Assembly: GCA_020465985.1 (NCBI GenBank)
Contig: JAANYP010002630.1
Location: forward strand, 397,253 to 461,252
Source of the DNA: Centrapalus pauciflorus
Taxonomy: Eukaryota > Streptophyta > Magnoliopsida > Asterales > Asteraceae
Length of the DNA: 64,000 nucleotides
Direction of reading: 5' to 3'
Part shown: positions 34,241-44,440 of the stretch, one piece after another
Layout of the letters: each line of letters begins with the position of its first letter
Numbering within the stretch: the first letter of the stretch is position 1
Program-made: the position numbers and the translations under genes
Notes under the pieces: model-generated
Told to the model about the DNA's origin: nothing
Seen by the model: only the letters and a program-made list of their open reading frames with translations
The model's database searches: none

Positions 34241-37200
34241 GGTTTACCTATAAAACGTAAAAGCACATGAGGTACCCACTTGTAGTTGGGTACTCTTGAT
34301 TTAGGTAAATCATTCATGGTATCATTTGTTTTTCTAACTGATATGGCTTTTAGCTTATCGTTTGAATTTATTTTAGGTACCCATTTTTGAACTGTTCTTT
34401 TGGGTATCCACTTTTGTACAATTCGCTGTGGAATTGTTTTTGAAATTGTTTTCTTTGGAACCCTTTTCTGTTCATAATATGGGTCCTTTTTCTTTGGTTG
34501 CCATACAAGCTTATTATATTTCACAGTTTCAGACTTACAAACATAAGAATTCAAAGCAATTAATTTCGATCTTGAAAACTTCATACAAGAATTATTAACA
34601 ATTTTATCATTATTACAGACAGAAGGTTCAATTTTGCTGTTTCTATCTGTAACAATTTTTTCTTTCACGCGCCATTCTTGTTTTATAATCTTGTTTTTCT
34701 CTTCTCTTTTCTTCTTTCGCCACACTTGTTTTCTCGACCCGTTCACAACGTTATCTGACATAAAAGAAGTTTGAGAATTAGAAGATTTAGATGCTTGTTT
34801 TTTCTGTAACCTTTTCATACCTGTTGAAGATTTGACTTTACGTGCAAAAGAGTCCGTTGATGAGAATGATTCACCCTTTTCAAAACTAGGAGACTTAACA
34901 AACAGTTTTGTTTTCTCCTTCTTTTGTTGCACTGATGGTGAATTTTCAGATGGTTTTAAAGAGCCTGTAGTCATTCTTTGCAGAATTTTAACAGATTCTT
35001 TATTACCAGTTGATAGTTTGTTAGTCAAAGGTTTGATAAATTCACCAATTTTACCAAATCTTTGATCTAATGAATTAACATCAGAGTGCATGAACAGATC
35101 AAATTCTTTTTCTGAATTTATAAAATCCAGAGAAGTAGATGAATGTGGATCAGACACATTTATGTTTTTAGACTTATCTTGCAACATTTGTTCTATTTTT
35201 AGTAATTCAGACTTGAGTGTTCCATTCTCTGTCTCAAAACTTTTAATTTTCAATTCTAAATCAGAATTTATCTGTTCTAAAATTGAATTTGGTAAATATA
35301 GTTTTTGAGACTGAGTTGGTAATTCAGACAAATCCTTTTCAGAATAAGTTTGAATGTACTCTTCTTTAGTATCAACAATGTTGCTGATTTCATTTATCTT
35401 GGTATAGTCAACATAATTTTGCATTTTGTCTGATCTTGACCTTTTGATTTCTTCACTGGATTCTACTTCTTCAGATGCTTTCAAGAATGTCATTTTTAAT
35501 CCTAAATTCATGTATCTGACATCATATAATGTTGGTGAATTTGATATAGCTTTTGTCAGATACTTAGGATTTTCCCAACCAATACCAGATTTAGAGTTAT
35601 AAAACTCTGTATCTTTTGGTTGATTTAAATATATTGTTTGATCTGTTTGCCCTCTTTTAATAAATTCATCCTCCATCTTTTTTATTTTCTCATAAAGTTT
35701 CGTTCTTTCTTCAAATATGGCATGATATTTTACAGAAAAGTTTGAGGCTTCTAACTCAACTATTCGCAGACTTTCTTGTATATCAGATATTTTGTGATTC
35801 AGATTAAGTATTTTGCTTTGAAGTTCTTTTTCCTTATCTTGTAAGTCTGAGACAGCTCGTAAAGCTAAGGCTTTATCTTTGGAAAAATCTAGGACCAAAT
35901 TGTGTTCATTTAGAAGTTTGTTTTCCAAAGAATGAACCTTTTTCTTTTCTGCTTTTAAGGATTTTTCAAACTTTTTAAGCATGAAAGCCATATTAGTTAG
36001 TTTTTCTTCTAATATGCATGAGTCGTCAATATCAGAATCTGAAATAGAATTTACCTCCGGTCCTTCTGAATCCTCTGAGTTATCAGACTCTGAATCCTCC
36101 TCATTTTCAGCTTTATTTTGGCCAGATGCCATTAATGCAACTTCTTCTGTTGTTTCTTCTTCATCAGACTCAGATTCTCTCCTATCTGCATCCTCTTCAT
36201 CTGTCAGTCCAACCCATACCTCATCTTCAGCTATCATAGCTGATTCACTTAGTTCAGATTCATTGAGAATTTCAGACTTTAGACAAATATGTGCATCTTC
36301 ATCCAAGATATCATCGTCTTCTGATAACTGTAACCAATGATCGTCCTCTGCCATCAGAGCTTTGCCTGACTCTTTCTCTTTGGCTAAGAGGGTCTTTCTT
36401 GTATAGTAGTCTGAATTTTTGACTACTGGAGATCTGCATTCCCGGGCATAGTGACCTGGTTTTCCACAGTTATAGCATTTCTGTTCAGATTCCTTCTTGG
36501 TTGATTTATCTGACTTCTCATATTTGTCAGACTTTCGTGCACTACTTTCTCCAGCCTTCTCATACTTATCCTTTTTCTCAACTTTCCTTGAGCCTGTTTT
36601 GTAGCGCATTTTGTTGTTTGTTGGCTTCCTGTAAAGTTTCTTCTGAAATGCCTTTGTAAGCACTGCCATCTGTTTTTTCATCTCTTCAATCTCTGAATCT
36701 GCAGATGAATCTGATGATTCTGATTCTAATGATGTACTGCTGATTACAGCTCTTTTCTCCTTTTTGAGCTTGTATTTATACTTTTTCTCCGCCAGTAGAG
36801 CTAGTGGATCAACAGTTTCTTTTTCCGCTTTCTTCTTTCCAGATATTTTCCTCAAAACAACTTCTTGGTAGTTGTTGAGGTTTTCAAATAGCATATGAAA
36901 ATCCATCTCCTCTATATCTTTCGTTTGTTGGATGATCATAGCATATTTTTCCCATTCTGGATTTAGCACATTTAAAAATTTGACATTGATGTCCAAGTTG
37001 GACTTTGTCACTCCGTTTCTTTTTACTTCACTTACCAGATTTACAAATCTGAGATAAGTGTTTTCCAGAAGTTCACCTTCACGGGCTCTAAAGTTCTCAA
37101 ATGTCATTAGACTATTCCTAGCCCTATTAGTAGCAGCTCTGTCTGATCCCCTCATGATTTTGCATACTTCATCCCAGATGGACTTAGCAGTCTTTGTATT

Positions 37201-37524
37201 TGTCAGACAAGTGTATATATCATTGGGGATTGAAATCAACAACAGTTTTCTGGCAGTCTTGTCCCCTAACTTTCTCTTTTTCTGGGCCTTTGTTAGGTTT
37301 GTTACCTCAACAGTCCTTGGTGGTATTGGGGGATTGCCAGTTGGTACTCCTGGGATCGTTTCCATAAAGATTGCTGGTCCTTCAGTTAATGATTTCAGCA
37401 TTTCTTCAGACAAATCATGGAAACTTATAAATTCAAGAAACCGCTCCCGCCATTGAACATATTCCCCTCTGTATAAGATTGGGGGTTTGGTTTCTGATCC
37501 CATAGCAAGTGCATCTTTAGACAT
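34225..37524 (-). CDS. gag of the Sirevirus-like element, ~1099 aa
   Basis: The chosen start is the ATG at 37524; the open frame extends 12 codons further upstream without an ATG. Residues ~15-230 form the copia capsid-like (UBN2-type) region: 'WRERFLEFISFHDLSEEM', 'SIWDEVCKIMRGSD', 'ARNSLMTFENFRAREGEL'. A CCHC zinc knuckle, CYNCGKPGHYAREC, lies at ~350-363. An acidic stretch and a long coiled coil (~495-620) follow, then a basic, Lys/Arg-rich tail with 'KWVPK'-type repeats. The unusual length after the knuckle agrees with the extended gag described for Sireviruses (recalled). The frame is intact, in contrast to pol. The gag TGA (34227-34225) overlaps the protease catalytic Asp codon. Confidence 0.9.
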   Translation of the reverse strand: MSKDALAMGSETKPPILYRGEYVQWRERFLEFISFHDLSEEMLKSLTEGPAIFMETIPGVPTGNPPIPPRTVEVTNLTKAQKKRKLGDKTARKLLLISIPNDIYTCLTNTKTAKSIWDEVCKIMRGSDRAATNRARNSLMTFENFRAREGELLENTYLRFVNLVSEVKRNGVTKSNLDINVKFLNVLNPEWEKYAMIIQQTKDIEEMDFHMLFENLNNYQEVVLRKISGKKKAEKETVDPLALLAEKKYKYKLKKEKRAVISSTSLESESSDSSADSEIEEMKKQMAVLTKAFQKKLYRKPTNNKMRYKTGSRKVEKKDKYEKAGESSARKSDKYEKSDKSTKKESEQKCYNCGKPGHYARECRSPVVKNSDYYTRKTLLAKEKESGKALMAEDDHWLQLSEDDDILDEDAHICLKSEILNESELSESAMIAEDEVWVGLTDEEDADRRESESDEEETTEEVALMASGQNKAENEEDSESDNSEDSEGPEVNSISDSDIDDSCILEEKLTNMAFMLKKFEKSLKAEKKKVHSLENKLLNEHNLVLDFSKDKALALRAVSDLQDKEKELQSKILNLNHKISDIQESLRIVELEASNFSVKYHAIFEERTKLYEKIKKMEDEFIKRGQTDQTIYLNQPKDTEFYNSKSGIGWENPKYLTKAISNSPTLYDVRYMNLGLKMTFLKASEEVESSEEIKRSRSDKMQNYVDYTKINEISNIVDTKEEYIQTYSEKDLSELPTQSQKLYLPNSILEQINSDLELKIKSFETENGTLKSELLKIEQMLQDKSKNINVSDPHSSTSLDFINSEKEFDLFMHSDVNSLDQRFGKIGEFIKPLTNKLSTGNKESVKILQRMTTGSLKPSENSPSVQQKKEKTKLFVKSPSFEKGESFSSTDSFARKVKSSTGMKRLQKKQASKSSNSQTSFMSDNVVNGSRKQVWRKKKREEKNKIIKQEWRVKEKIVTDRNSKIEPSVCNNDKIVNNSCMKFSRSKLIALNSYVCKSETVKYNKLVWQPKKKDPYYEQKRVPKKTISKTIPQRIVQKWIPKRTVQKWVPKINSNDKLKAISVRKTNDTMNDLPKSRVPNYKWVPHVLLRFIGKPCLVP

Positions 37525-37699
37525 GTTGATTATTCGTTGGGAAACTTTAACCAAGATCAAATGAACTCCGAATGAGATTGAAAAATTTGATCACACCTTG
37601 AAACACAGATTAGTACTGAAATCTACAACACAATGACTTGTTAGTAGCAATAAGCAGTTTAACTCAAGTAGTGAATTGTGTTTGGATTAATGTGTGTGA

Positions 37700-38400
37700 C
37701 AAACTTGAATGATTCTTGTGTTATGAGTGAAACTTGAATGAATGTAGTGTGAAACTCGATTGTGTCTTTTACCAAACTCGATTGATTCTTTGATCAAACT
37801 CGAATGTGTGTTTGAGCAAACTCAAATGTGTGTTTGATCAAACTCGAATGTGTCTTTGACCAAACTCGAATGTGTGTTTGATCAAACTCGAATCAAGTAT
37901 ATGAAATTCACACTCGAATGAGTCTTCTGTAAAACTCGAATCAATGTTATACAAAACTCGACTGTGTCTGTTACAAAACTCGAGTGAATCTTGCACAACT
38001 CGAATGATTCTTATATAAAACACGAATGGGTCTTATATAAAACTCGAATGGGTCTTATATAAAACTCGAATGTGTCTTATATAAAACTCGAGTGAGTCTA
38101 TATAAAACTCGAATGTGTCTTGTATAAAACTCGAGTGAGTCTTATATAAAACTCGAATGTGTCTTATATAAAACACGAATGGGTTTTATATAAAACTCGA
38201 ATAAGTCGTATATAAAACTCGAATGATGTTCTGAAATTCAAGTCAGATTGTTGTCAACTCGAATATTACAGTTTGACAACTCGAGTAATAGTAAGGCACA
38301 ACTCGAATAACTAAGATAACCAACTCGATTAACTCAGATACCCGACTCGATTAACTGTTATACTCAACTCGATTTACACACAGGATGTGTATGATTCGAG
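37700..38400. repeat. 'ACTCGAAT' repeat array in the gag leader
   Basis: About 28 copies of actcgaat and close variants. The best-preserved part (38020-38225) has a 22-bp unit, plus strand TCTTATATAAAACTCGAATGNG. In element sense each such unit carries TTTTATATAAGA, a TATA-like word. The array lies between the PBS and gag. Confidence 0.92.
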
Positions 38401-38803
38401 TTTCTTAGTATTTTCAGCTTTTTCAAGTCTGAAATTCAGATTAAATCCAAATTTTACCCAATTTCATTCAAATTGTAATCGAAGGTAAGGTTTTTGAATA
38501 CAAACACTTTTTGTAAAGCACTTTTATGCAAAAATGGATCTAAACCAGACTTTTTCAATGAAACAGTACCAGTTTATGAACTTTTCAAAATTTCAGAAAA
38601 TTGCTTAGATCTTTTTCTGTGTTTTGAAAATCAAAACAAGTTTATATTCAATTGATTCGTCTTTGAAACCTGAACCTTCGATCCAATTAACTCTGAGAAT
38701 GATCAACAGAATCAAAACCCCTAGTGATTTTAGGGTTTTTCCGAAAAATACTCAAGAACACGAAATACAAATTCAATCTCAATCAGAATGATTCATCCCT
38801 AAG
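38401..38803 (-). other. Leader between the 5' LTR and the repeat array
   Basis: Untranslated leader of the retrotransposon. No ORF of note. Confidence 0.7.
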
Positions 38804-38817
38804 TCTCTGATACCAAT
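38804..38817 (-). other. Primer-binding site (initiator tRNA-Met type)
   Basis: In element sense, directly after the 5' LTR, AT then TGGTATCAGAGACTT. It matches the usual copia tRNA-iMet PBS TGGTATCAGAGC except for one base. Confidence 0.88.
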
Positions 38818-39119
38818 TGTGAAAAATAGTTTCTACCAATTCAATCAACTAGATGTAAATAATAAGAACACAGAATTTAATCAATACTAACCAAATGATT
38901 CGATTGATACTCTTGATGATTACAAAAAATGATATCTGGAATATTCTTCTTCGTACAGAGCAGCTTTTCAGAATTGAATGCGTACAAAATAATCTTCTGA
39001 CCGATTCTTACTATTTGGAAAGTCAACATGACTATTTATACAAATTTACAAACTATAAGGAAATTACACAATCAGTCCCTAGACTTTGATATTTCATCAA
39101 TCAAAAACATATTCTAACA
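38818..39119 (-). repeat. 5' LTR of the Sirevirus-like element
   Basis: 302 bp with TG...CA ends. It differs from the partner LTR by two substitutions and one extra A. Confidence 0.95.
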
Positions 39120-39858
39120 TATTATATATAATTGTGAATAAATAATCGAATATTATCTATCCGTAAATATTCGGAATAAAAATTTGGTTTATTTTGGTGT
39201 TTATGGAATATTAGAAAACTTAATAAAATTAAAAAATTATGTTTTTAATTTGATATGTTACTATTATTGATAAAAATCTGAAAAGATGTTACTATTTTTG
39301 ATAACTGAAAAGTTGGTGACCTGCTAAACAGGTTTACAGGTCACCCATTACTATTATTGATAGAAAAATAAAACGTTGTTTCTATTAATGATAAAAAATA
39401 AATAATGTTACTATTAATGATAAAAATGTCACAAGTTGTTACTATTTTTGGTCATTTGCCCTAGAAAAATAAAAAATTGTTACCATAAACAATAAACAAT
39501 ATATAAATCAATGTTATTTATGAAAAAAAATAAATAATGTTACCATTAATGATAAAAATGTTAAAATTTGTTGTTATTTTTTGTTATTTGTCATTTTATA
39601 AAATACAAACGGGTCAATTGGGTTTTTGAGTTAGATAACTTGTTAACTTTAACCCGACCAAATTTTTTTCATGTTAACTCTTTTCGGATTCGTATCATTT
39701 TTTTTCCATATCAAATTGTCGAGCTATGCAATTATTTCTCAAACTCCTCTTTCATGTATATTTGTATTCGGTAATCACTATGATAGACCTATAAATAGTT
39801 GTCTCACTTTGTAATCTGAAAAAATAATAATAACAAAGGATTCTTTTGTTTCTGTCAA

Positions 39859-40154
39859 GGGTTTATTATGAAAAAACCAACATCTTTTCACGTTTTTTGC
39901 GTTTTCGTTCCTCTATATTTTTTTTTCCATAAAAGTCCTCAAGTTAAATTTTTTTTTTTTTGGTTTAGTGAAAATCGGACATTAGACCCCGGTTATAATT
40001 AGTGATCCGGGTTTTAAAAAAACTGAAAACCCGGGTTTCATTGTCCAAATTTCACTAAACTAAAAAGAAAAAATTAACTTGAGGACTTTTATGAAAAAAA
40101 AAGGACGAAAACACAAAAAACATGAAAACATGTTGGTTTTTTCATAATAAACGC
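39859..40154. mobile_element. 296-bp palindromic MULE-like MITE
   Basis: The ends GGGTTTATTATGAAAAAACC and, inverted, GCGTTTATTATGAAAAAACC are long TIRs that cover most of the element. A 9-bp duplication TTCTGTCAA lies at 39850-39858 and 40155-40163. Related to 4763-5072 and 12091-12372. Confidence 0.88.
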
Positions 40155-40274
40155 TTCTGTCAAATATATTTATAATTTGATTATTATTGATTTGATGCTT
40201 ATGATATGAATAAAAATTTATATATAAAAACTCTAGTTAGTCTTCTTCATATGAGATGCACCTATATGTCAAAT

Positions 40275-40817
40275 TAGGGACGTGTCACGTGTGCATTGAT
40301 TGAAAAACCAAACCAAAATTGGAATCGGAACCTTAGCCGATTGGAACCGGTTTATAGTATTCAATTTAGTTATCGGTTCTTATAATCTTCAATTTTCGAT
40401 TATCCGTTACGGTTCTGTGGGTATCGGTTTTATGGGGATAGAACCGGTAATTTGAAAAACCCATAACATGAAAACCAAGAAAATGATTTAAAATCCTACA
40501 ATGTGAAAACCAAGAAAATCATTTGTTGGAACTATATTTCGGGATGATGAAACTACATAATTTATATTAATACATGATGATCGACGTTTATCTTATTCCA
40601 TTTTCATGTTTTTTTATTTATATATTGTTATAATAGATAGAAGTATATATATATTTTTTGTATTTTTCGTATCTAATCGGTTCTGTACCCAAAATACTTG
40701 TACCATAACTGAACCGGATCAGGATCCACATTACAATTATTGGTTCAATTATCGGTTCTTACAATCTTCAATATTCAGTTTTAGTTAACTTGGTTCCGGG
40801 TTTGTTCGATCCCCCTA
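40275..40817. mobile_element. hAT-like element, 543 bp
   Basis: Ends TAGGGACG and CCCCCTA. The 8-bp duplication TGTCAAAT at 40267-40274 and 40818-40825 is exact. Subterminal GGAACCG/CGGTTC-type repeats place it with 5476-6305, but diverged. Confidence 0.85.
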
Positions 40818-40825
40818 TGTCAAAT

Positions 40826-41289
40826 AGCTTTTTCAATGATTGAATACAAGTGTTTAACCTATTTTCTTTGGTTTCTAATGCATGTATTTTGACTAATAGG
40901 ATATCATTGACATATCTAAAATGTATGAATGGAATCACTATCAAGTGAAGCACCCTAGAACTTTCTTTCACTTTTCAATCTACTTCTTTTTAATTTCTTC
41001 ATTCACATTACCCCAAATTTTATTAAATGACCAATTAAACCTTAAAAACTTTAATATTATTATAGTAATATTGCTAGTCAAAGGGCATTATTTACATTTA
41101 ATATTGCACTTATTAATTAGGTCAATCATACTTACTTTATTTTACTTTTATATATTATCTTCTTTGTCTCTTTCATGACTACATACATCTCAAAGGAAAG
41201 TAACAACATGATTACTAATTCAATATTGTTATTCTAAAAAAATTTGGATAGTTGAACTAGGATGAAATATATTATTAAATAATAATGTA
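40826..41289. other. Intergenic, with a weak RT-like remnant
   Basis: On the minus strand 40768-40971 gives a short frame containing 'RYVNDILLVKIHALE', which vaguely recalls a retroelement RT catalytic box with N for D. Too short to assign. Confidence 0.3.
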
Positions 41290-41777
41290 CTAGTATATTA
41301 CATATGTATTACATGGAATAGTAGATAACTTGTTTTTTCAAAACTATATACATATCTGAAAATTTATTACAGAAACTACAAATAAAATAGCAATATTATA
41401 CTGTTAAAGTGATTATAGAAAATATATAAAATGGATTAAATGTAAAATACATAACTAAAAATTAAATAATAACCAAAAAAATGAAAAAAAAAATATAGAA
41501 GCTAAGAAATTTGGATAAGAAGCCAACAAAATATGTGAATTATAAACTCAAATTTAAATTTCAAATCCAAAATAATAGGAGTTATAGACTCAAATTTAAA
41601 TTTGAAATCCAAAATAATAGGAGGATGTTTTATTTCTAAATTAATTTAATTAATGCAATTATTATTTTAATATGAAAATTATACATGTGTCGTATCCACG
41701 TTATGCCAAGTGGCACTCTAGTTAGGTGCCAAGTGACATCTATTTACTTTTTTAATATAATAGATAGAATAGATAGA
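41290..41777 (-). mobile_element. Helitron-like non-autonomous element, ~488 bp
   Basis: On the minus strand it starts A|TCTATCTATTCTATC and carries 'aaaaaagtaaatagatgtcacttggcacc', as at 18262-18765. It ends ...CTAG|T at 41290. A direct repeat of ~50 bp ('aactcaaatttaaatttcaaatccaaaataatagga') lies at 41545-41625. Confidence 0.55.
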
Positions 41778-41805
41778 TTCTTAATTACTTTATTTATGTC
41801 AATAC

Positions 41806-42740
41806 TAGTTTATAACCCACGTATTATGTGAATAATTTTTAATAAATAATTGGTTAGATAAAATATATGCAAACTTAAATTAAACCATATAAGTATTAAC
41901 TTTTTATAAAAGAAATACAACAAAAATATAGTTATTTGTCATAAATATTATTTATCCATCTTTTTAAATACTCATGAATAGTAGTTAGTTTTTTTTAAAC
42001 ATTCTTTAAAAAATTTATTTCTAAATTTATATATATTTAACCGATATAATTTGAAAATTTAATTATATGTAAAACATAATTTATCTTTAATTTTATTTAT
42101 ATATTAATATTTAAAGATATAAAAAATTCAAAATGTATTTATCTTTTATATTTATAAACTAGGTTATGAACCCACATATTACGTGGATAATTTTAAAAGA
42201 ATAATTGGTTATATAATATGTATGTAAACCTAAATTTAAACCATATAACATTGGTTATTATAAAATAAATACAAGAAAAATATAGTAATTTGTCAATAAT
42301 ATTATATATCTATCTTTTTTAAATACACATGAATAGTATTTATTTTTTTTAACATTCTTTTAAATATTTTATTTCTAAATTTGTGTGTGTGTATAATTTA
42401 AATTAAAAAGATAACAAAATTATAAAAAAATTAAACAAAATATGATTTATTAAAAAAACATTAAGTGACAATTTTTATTCTACTTTATTTATATATAAAG
42501 ACTCATCTTATAATTTATATTTTTAATAGACATATTTGATACATACTACTTTTATATTTTATTACAATAAGCAAAATATGTTATAACATACAGGTGACGC
42601 CATGTGGATAGATATTAGAAATAATTAATTGTATTGATCTTTTAATTTATTTTTAAAAATAATAAAGTGTAATTACCTTTTTAGGTGTTGTGTTGTCCGT
42701 CATAATATAGATTTTATATTATGTTATTGTATTTGTAAAA
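41806..42740 (-). repeat. Two tandem diverged copies of a dispersed AT-rich repeat (Helitron-like ends)
   Basis: 'actagtttataacccacgtattatgtgaataat' near 41806 and 'aactaggttatgaacccacatattacgtggataat' near 42163 start two ~360-570-bp units that align with each other and with 16300-16740. Read on the minus strand they end in a stem-like ACGTGGGTTATAAACTAG. Confidence 0.55.
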
Positions 42741-43664
42741 CACACATCTATATATAAAATGATATGAATTTGTAGTAAAACTTTTACATTATTTTATAAT
42801 TTATCGTAACACCATCGAACTAATCCCAATTTCCACGTATATGACATGTCATCAGCAATATAATATAATAACTTCTAACTATTCCCAACATAAACACGTG
42901 ACCCGAAAATTTTAAAAACATTAATTTACATAACCAAGTCACGGAAATCCCTGAAAGTAACGCAACCTATCTGAAGTATACATGACAACCCCAAAAATAT
43001 AACTACCTCTAACGCAGGTAGCTAACTCCCCAAAAGATGCAACAGTAACCCTACTTTGGTCCAGCAGGCCTACTAGCGCTTCGGTCACCTGAGACACACA
43101 CAATAACACACACAGGGTCAGCTAAAGCTGGTGAGAATGCAAGTGTTAGTGTACGATTATAAAGCTCGATAAAAGAAATAAACTCAGTAATAAAATGTTC
43201 AGCGTTCTCTACTGAACAGGTATATGAGATCCCACAGAGTAGCTCAAACAGGTACTCATCCCGTGTGGACGAATCCACGTACCCAAATCCTTAGACCGCA
43301 CAAAGCAGTCGTCAGGACTCAAAGGGGAATCGGGAGCGACCCGACCCCTGCCTAGCCGTACAGTTTAGTATCTCGGAAGCTCAAGTGTCTCAAATCTCAT
43401 ACTATAAAACACAGTTCTCAATACAACACAATAATACATGCATGATAATATCTCAATAAAAGCTCGTAAGAAAACTCGTAATATCTCATAAAAAGCTCAG
43501 TAAAAGATCATGCAAGTATAATAATAATTGTACAAGTATCTCTGAAAAACATGCAAACTCACCTACCCTGCTAGGGACACTACTCAGTCTCGGTTCCCCG
43601 CCCTTTCCCAACCCTATCAACTCGAGACCCTGGAATCACAATATGATAACTCGACATTACTAAC

Positions 43665-44231
43665 TAGGGATGTAAACGGTTCCGGAACCGGACCGGACCG
43701 AACCGGAACCGATTTAACCGAAACCGAATATTAAAGATTGTAAGAACCGATAACCGAACCAATAATTATAATGCGGTTCCGGTTCCGGTTCGGTTATGGT
43801 ACGGGTATTTCGGGTACGGAACCGATTAGAACCGAAAATTAAAAAATGTATATAATTCTATCTATTATAACACGATATAAACAAAAAAACATGAAAATAT
43901 AATAAGAGAAGTGTCGATCATGATGTTTTCATATAAATTTTGTAGTTTCACCATCCTAAAAATATTGTTCCAACAAATGATTTTTTTGGTTTTCACATTG
44001 TGGGCTTTTAAATCATTTCTTAATTTGCATATTATGAGCTTTTCAAATAATCGGTTCTATAACCGATAAAACCGATACCCGCAGAACCAATAACCGAATA
44101 ACCGAGAACCGAATATTGAAGATTATAAGAAACGATAACCGAACCGAATACTATAAATCGGTTCCAATCGGTTCCGGTTCTGGTTCGGTTCTGGTTTCGG
44201 TTCGGTTTTTCGGTCATTCCACACATCCCTA
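43665..44231. mobile_element. hAT-like element, 567 bp, opposite in orientation to 5476-6305
   Basis: Ends TAGGGATGTAAACGG and GGTCATTCCACACATCCCTA. The 8-bp duplication TTACTAAC is exact (43657-43664 and 44232-44239). Subterminal GGAACCG/CGGTTC repeats. Read inverted, it matches 5476-6305 with a shorter interior. Confidence 0.92.
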
Positions 44232-44344
44232 TTACTAACATAACTCACGGAACTCTTAAACCCATTTTATAAACATTCCCACAAGCTTCCCCCAACCCGA
44301 TTAATCAATTAACATCAAGCCAAAAGCTAATTACATGAAATCTG

Positions 44345-44440
44345 AAAAGTCGTGACCACGCAAAAGGTCATGACCACGAGAAAAGTCGTGACCATGCAAA
44401 AGGTCGTGACCACGAAAAAAGTCGTGACCACGACTCTCAC
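44345..44440. repeat. Minisatellite, ~20-bp unit
   Basis: Five units of 'aaagtcgtgaccacgNNA' with c/t and g/c variants, inside the outer LTR-like sequence. Confidence 0.88.

Larger units (their letters stand above)
24890..39119 (-). mobile_element. Sirevirus-like Ty1/copia retrotransposon with extra ORF3, 14.2 kb
   Basis: TG...CA LTRs lie at 24890-25190 and 38818-39119 with a 5-bp duplication TATTA on both outer sides (24885-24889 and 39120-39124). In the sense direction (minus) the order is: 5' LTR, tRNA-Met-type PBS, repeat-array leader, gag, protease-integrase-RT-RNase H (copia order), multiple polypurine tracts, a second repeat array, ORF3, PPT, 3' LTR. Multiple PPTs and an env-position ORF are features I associate with Sireviruses, although 0.3-kb LTRs are short for that group. 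The LTRs differ by two substitutions and one 1-bp indel, so insertion is recent. pol is broken in three places while gag and ORF3 are open. Confidence 0.93.
23532..39461. mobile_element. Foldback MULE-like element B, almost wholly palindromic
   Basis: The left end GGCAAATGACCAAAAATAGT and the right end, inverted, GGGCAAATGACCAAAAATAG are TIRs. The 10-bp duplication TAGAAAAATA lies at 23522-23531 and 39462-39471. Without the retrotransposon it is about 1.7 kb, and both arms pair along nearly their full length around a centre near 24340. For example, 'tttgtgtttttaacaacgaaaa' (about 24270) pairs with 'ttttcgttgttaaaaacacaaa' (about 24390). The copia element sits in the right arm. Confidence 0.83.
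21558..39592. mobile_element. Foldback MULE-like element A (outermost of a three-level nest)
   Basis: The left end GACAAATGACAAAAAATAGT (21558) and the right end, inverted, GACAAATAACAAAAAATAAC (39592) are TIRs. Flanks are ATTTTATAAAT (21547-21557) and ATTTTATAAAA (39593-39603), a 10-of-11 match and the length expected of Mutator-like elements. The left arm (21558-22130) and right arm (22970-23531 continued at 39462-39592) are long inverted repeats, and the centre near 22545 is also inverted. The right arm is interrupted by element B. No transposase frame remains. Confidence 0.78.

Noticed and set aside
29215..38400. CRISPR array in the CTCGAAT repeats
   Set aside because: Plant retrotransposon context, variable unit length, and no spacer-repeat regularity or cas genes.
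40768..40971. Possible LINE or Penelope-type RT fragment ('RYVNDILLV')
   Set aside because: Too short, lacks the second catalytic Asp context and has no flanking RT blocks.
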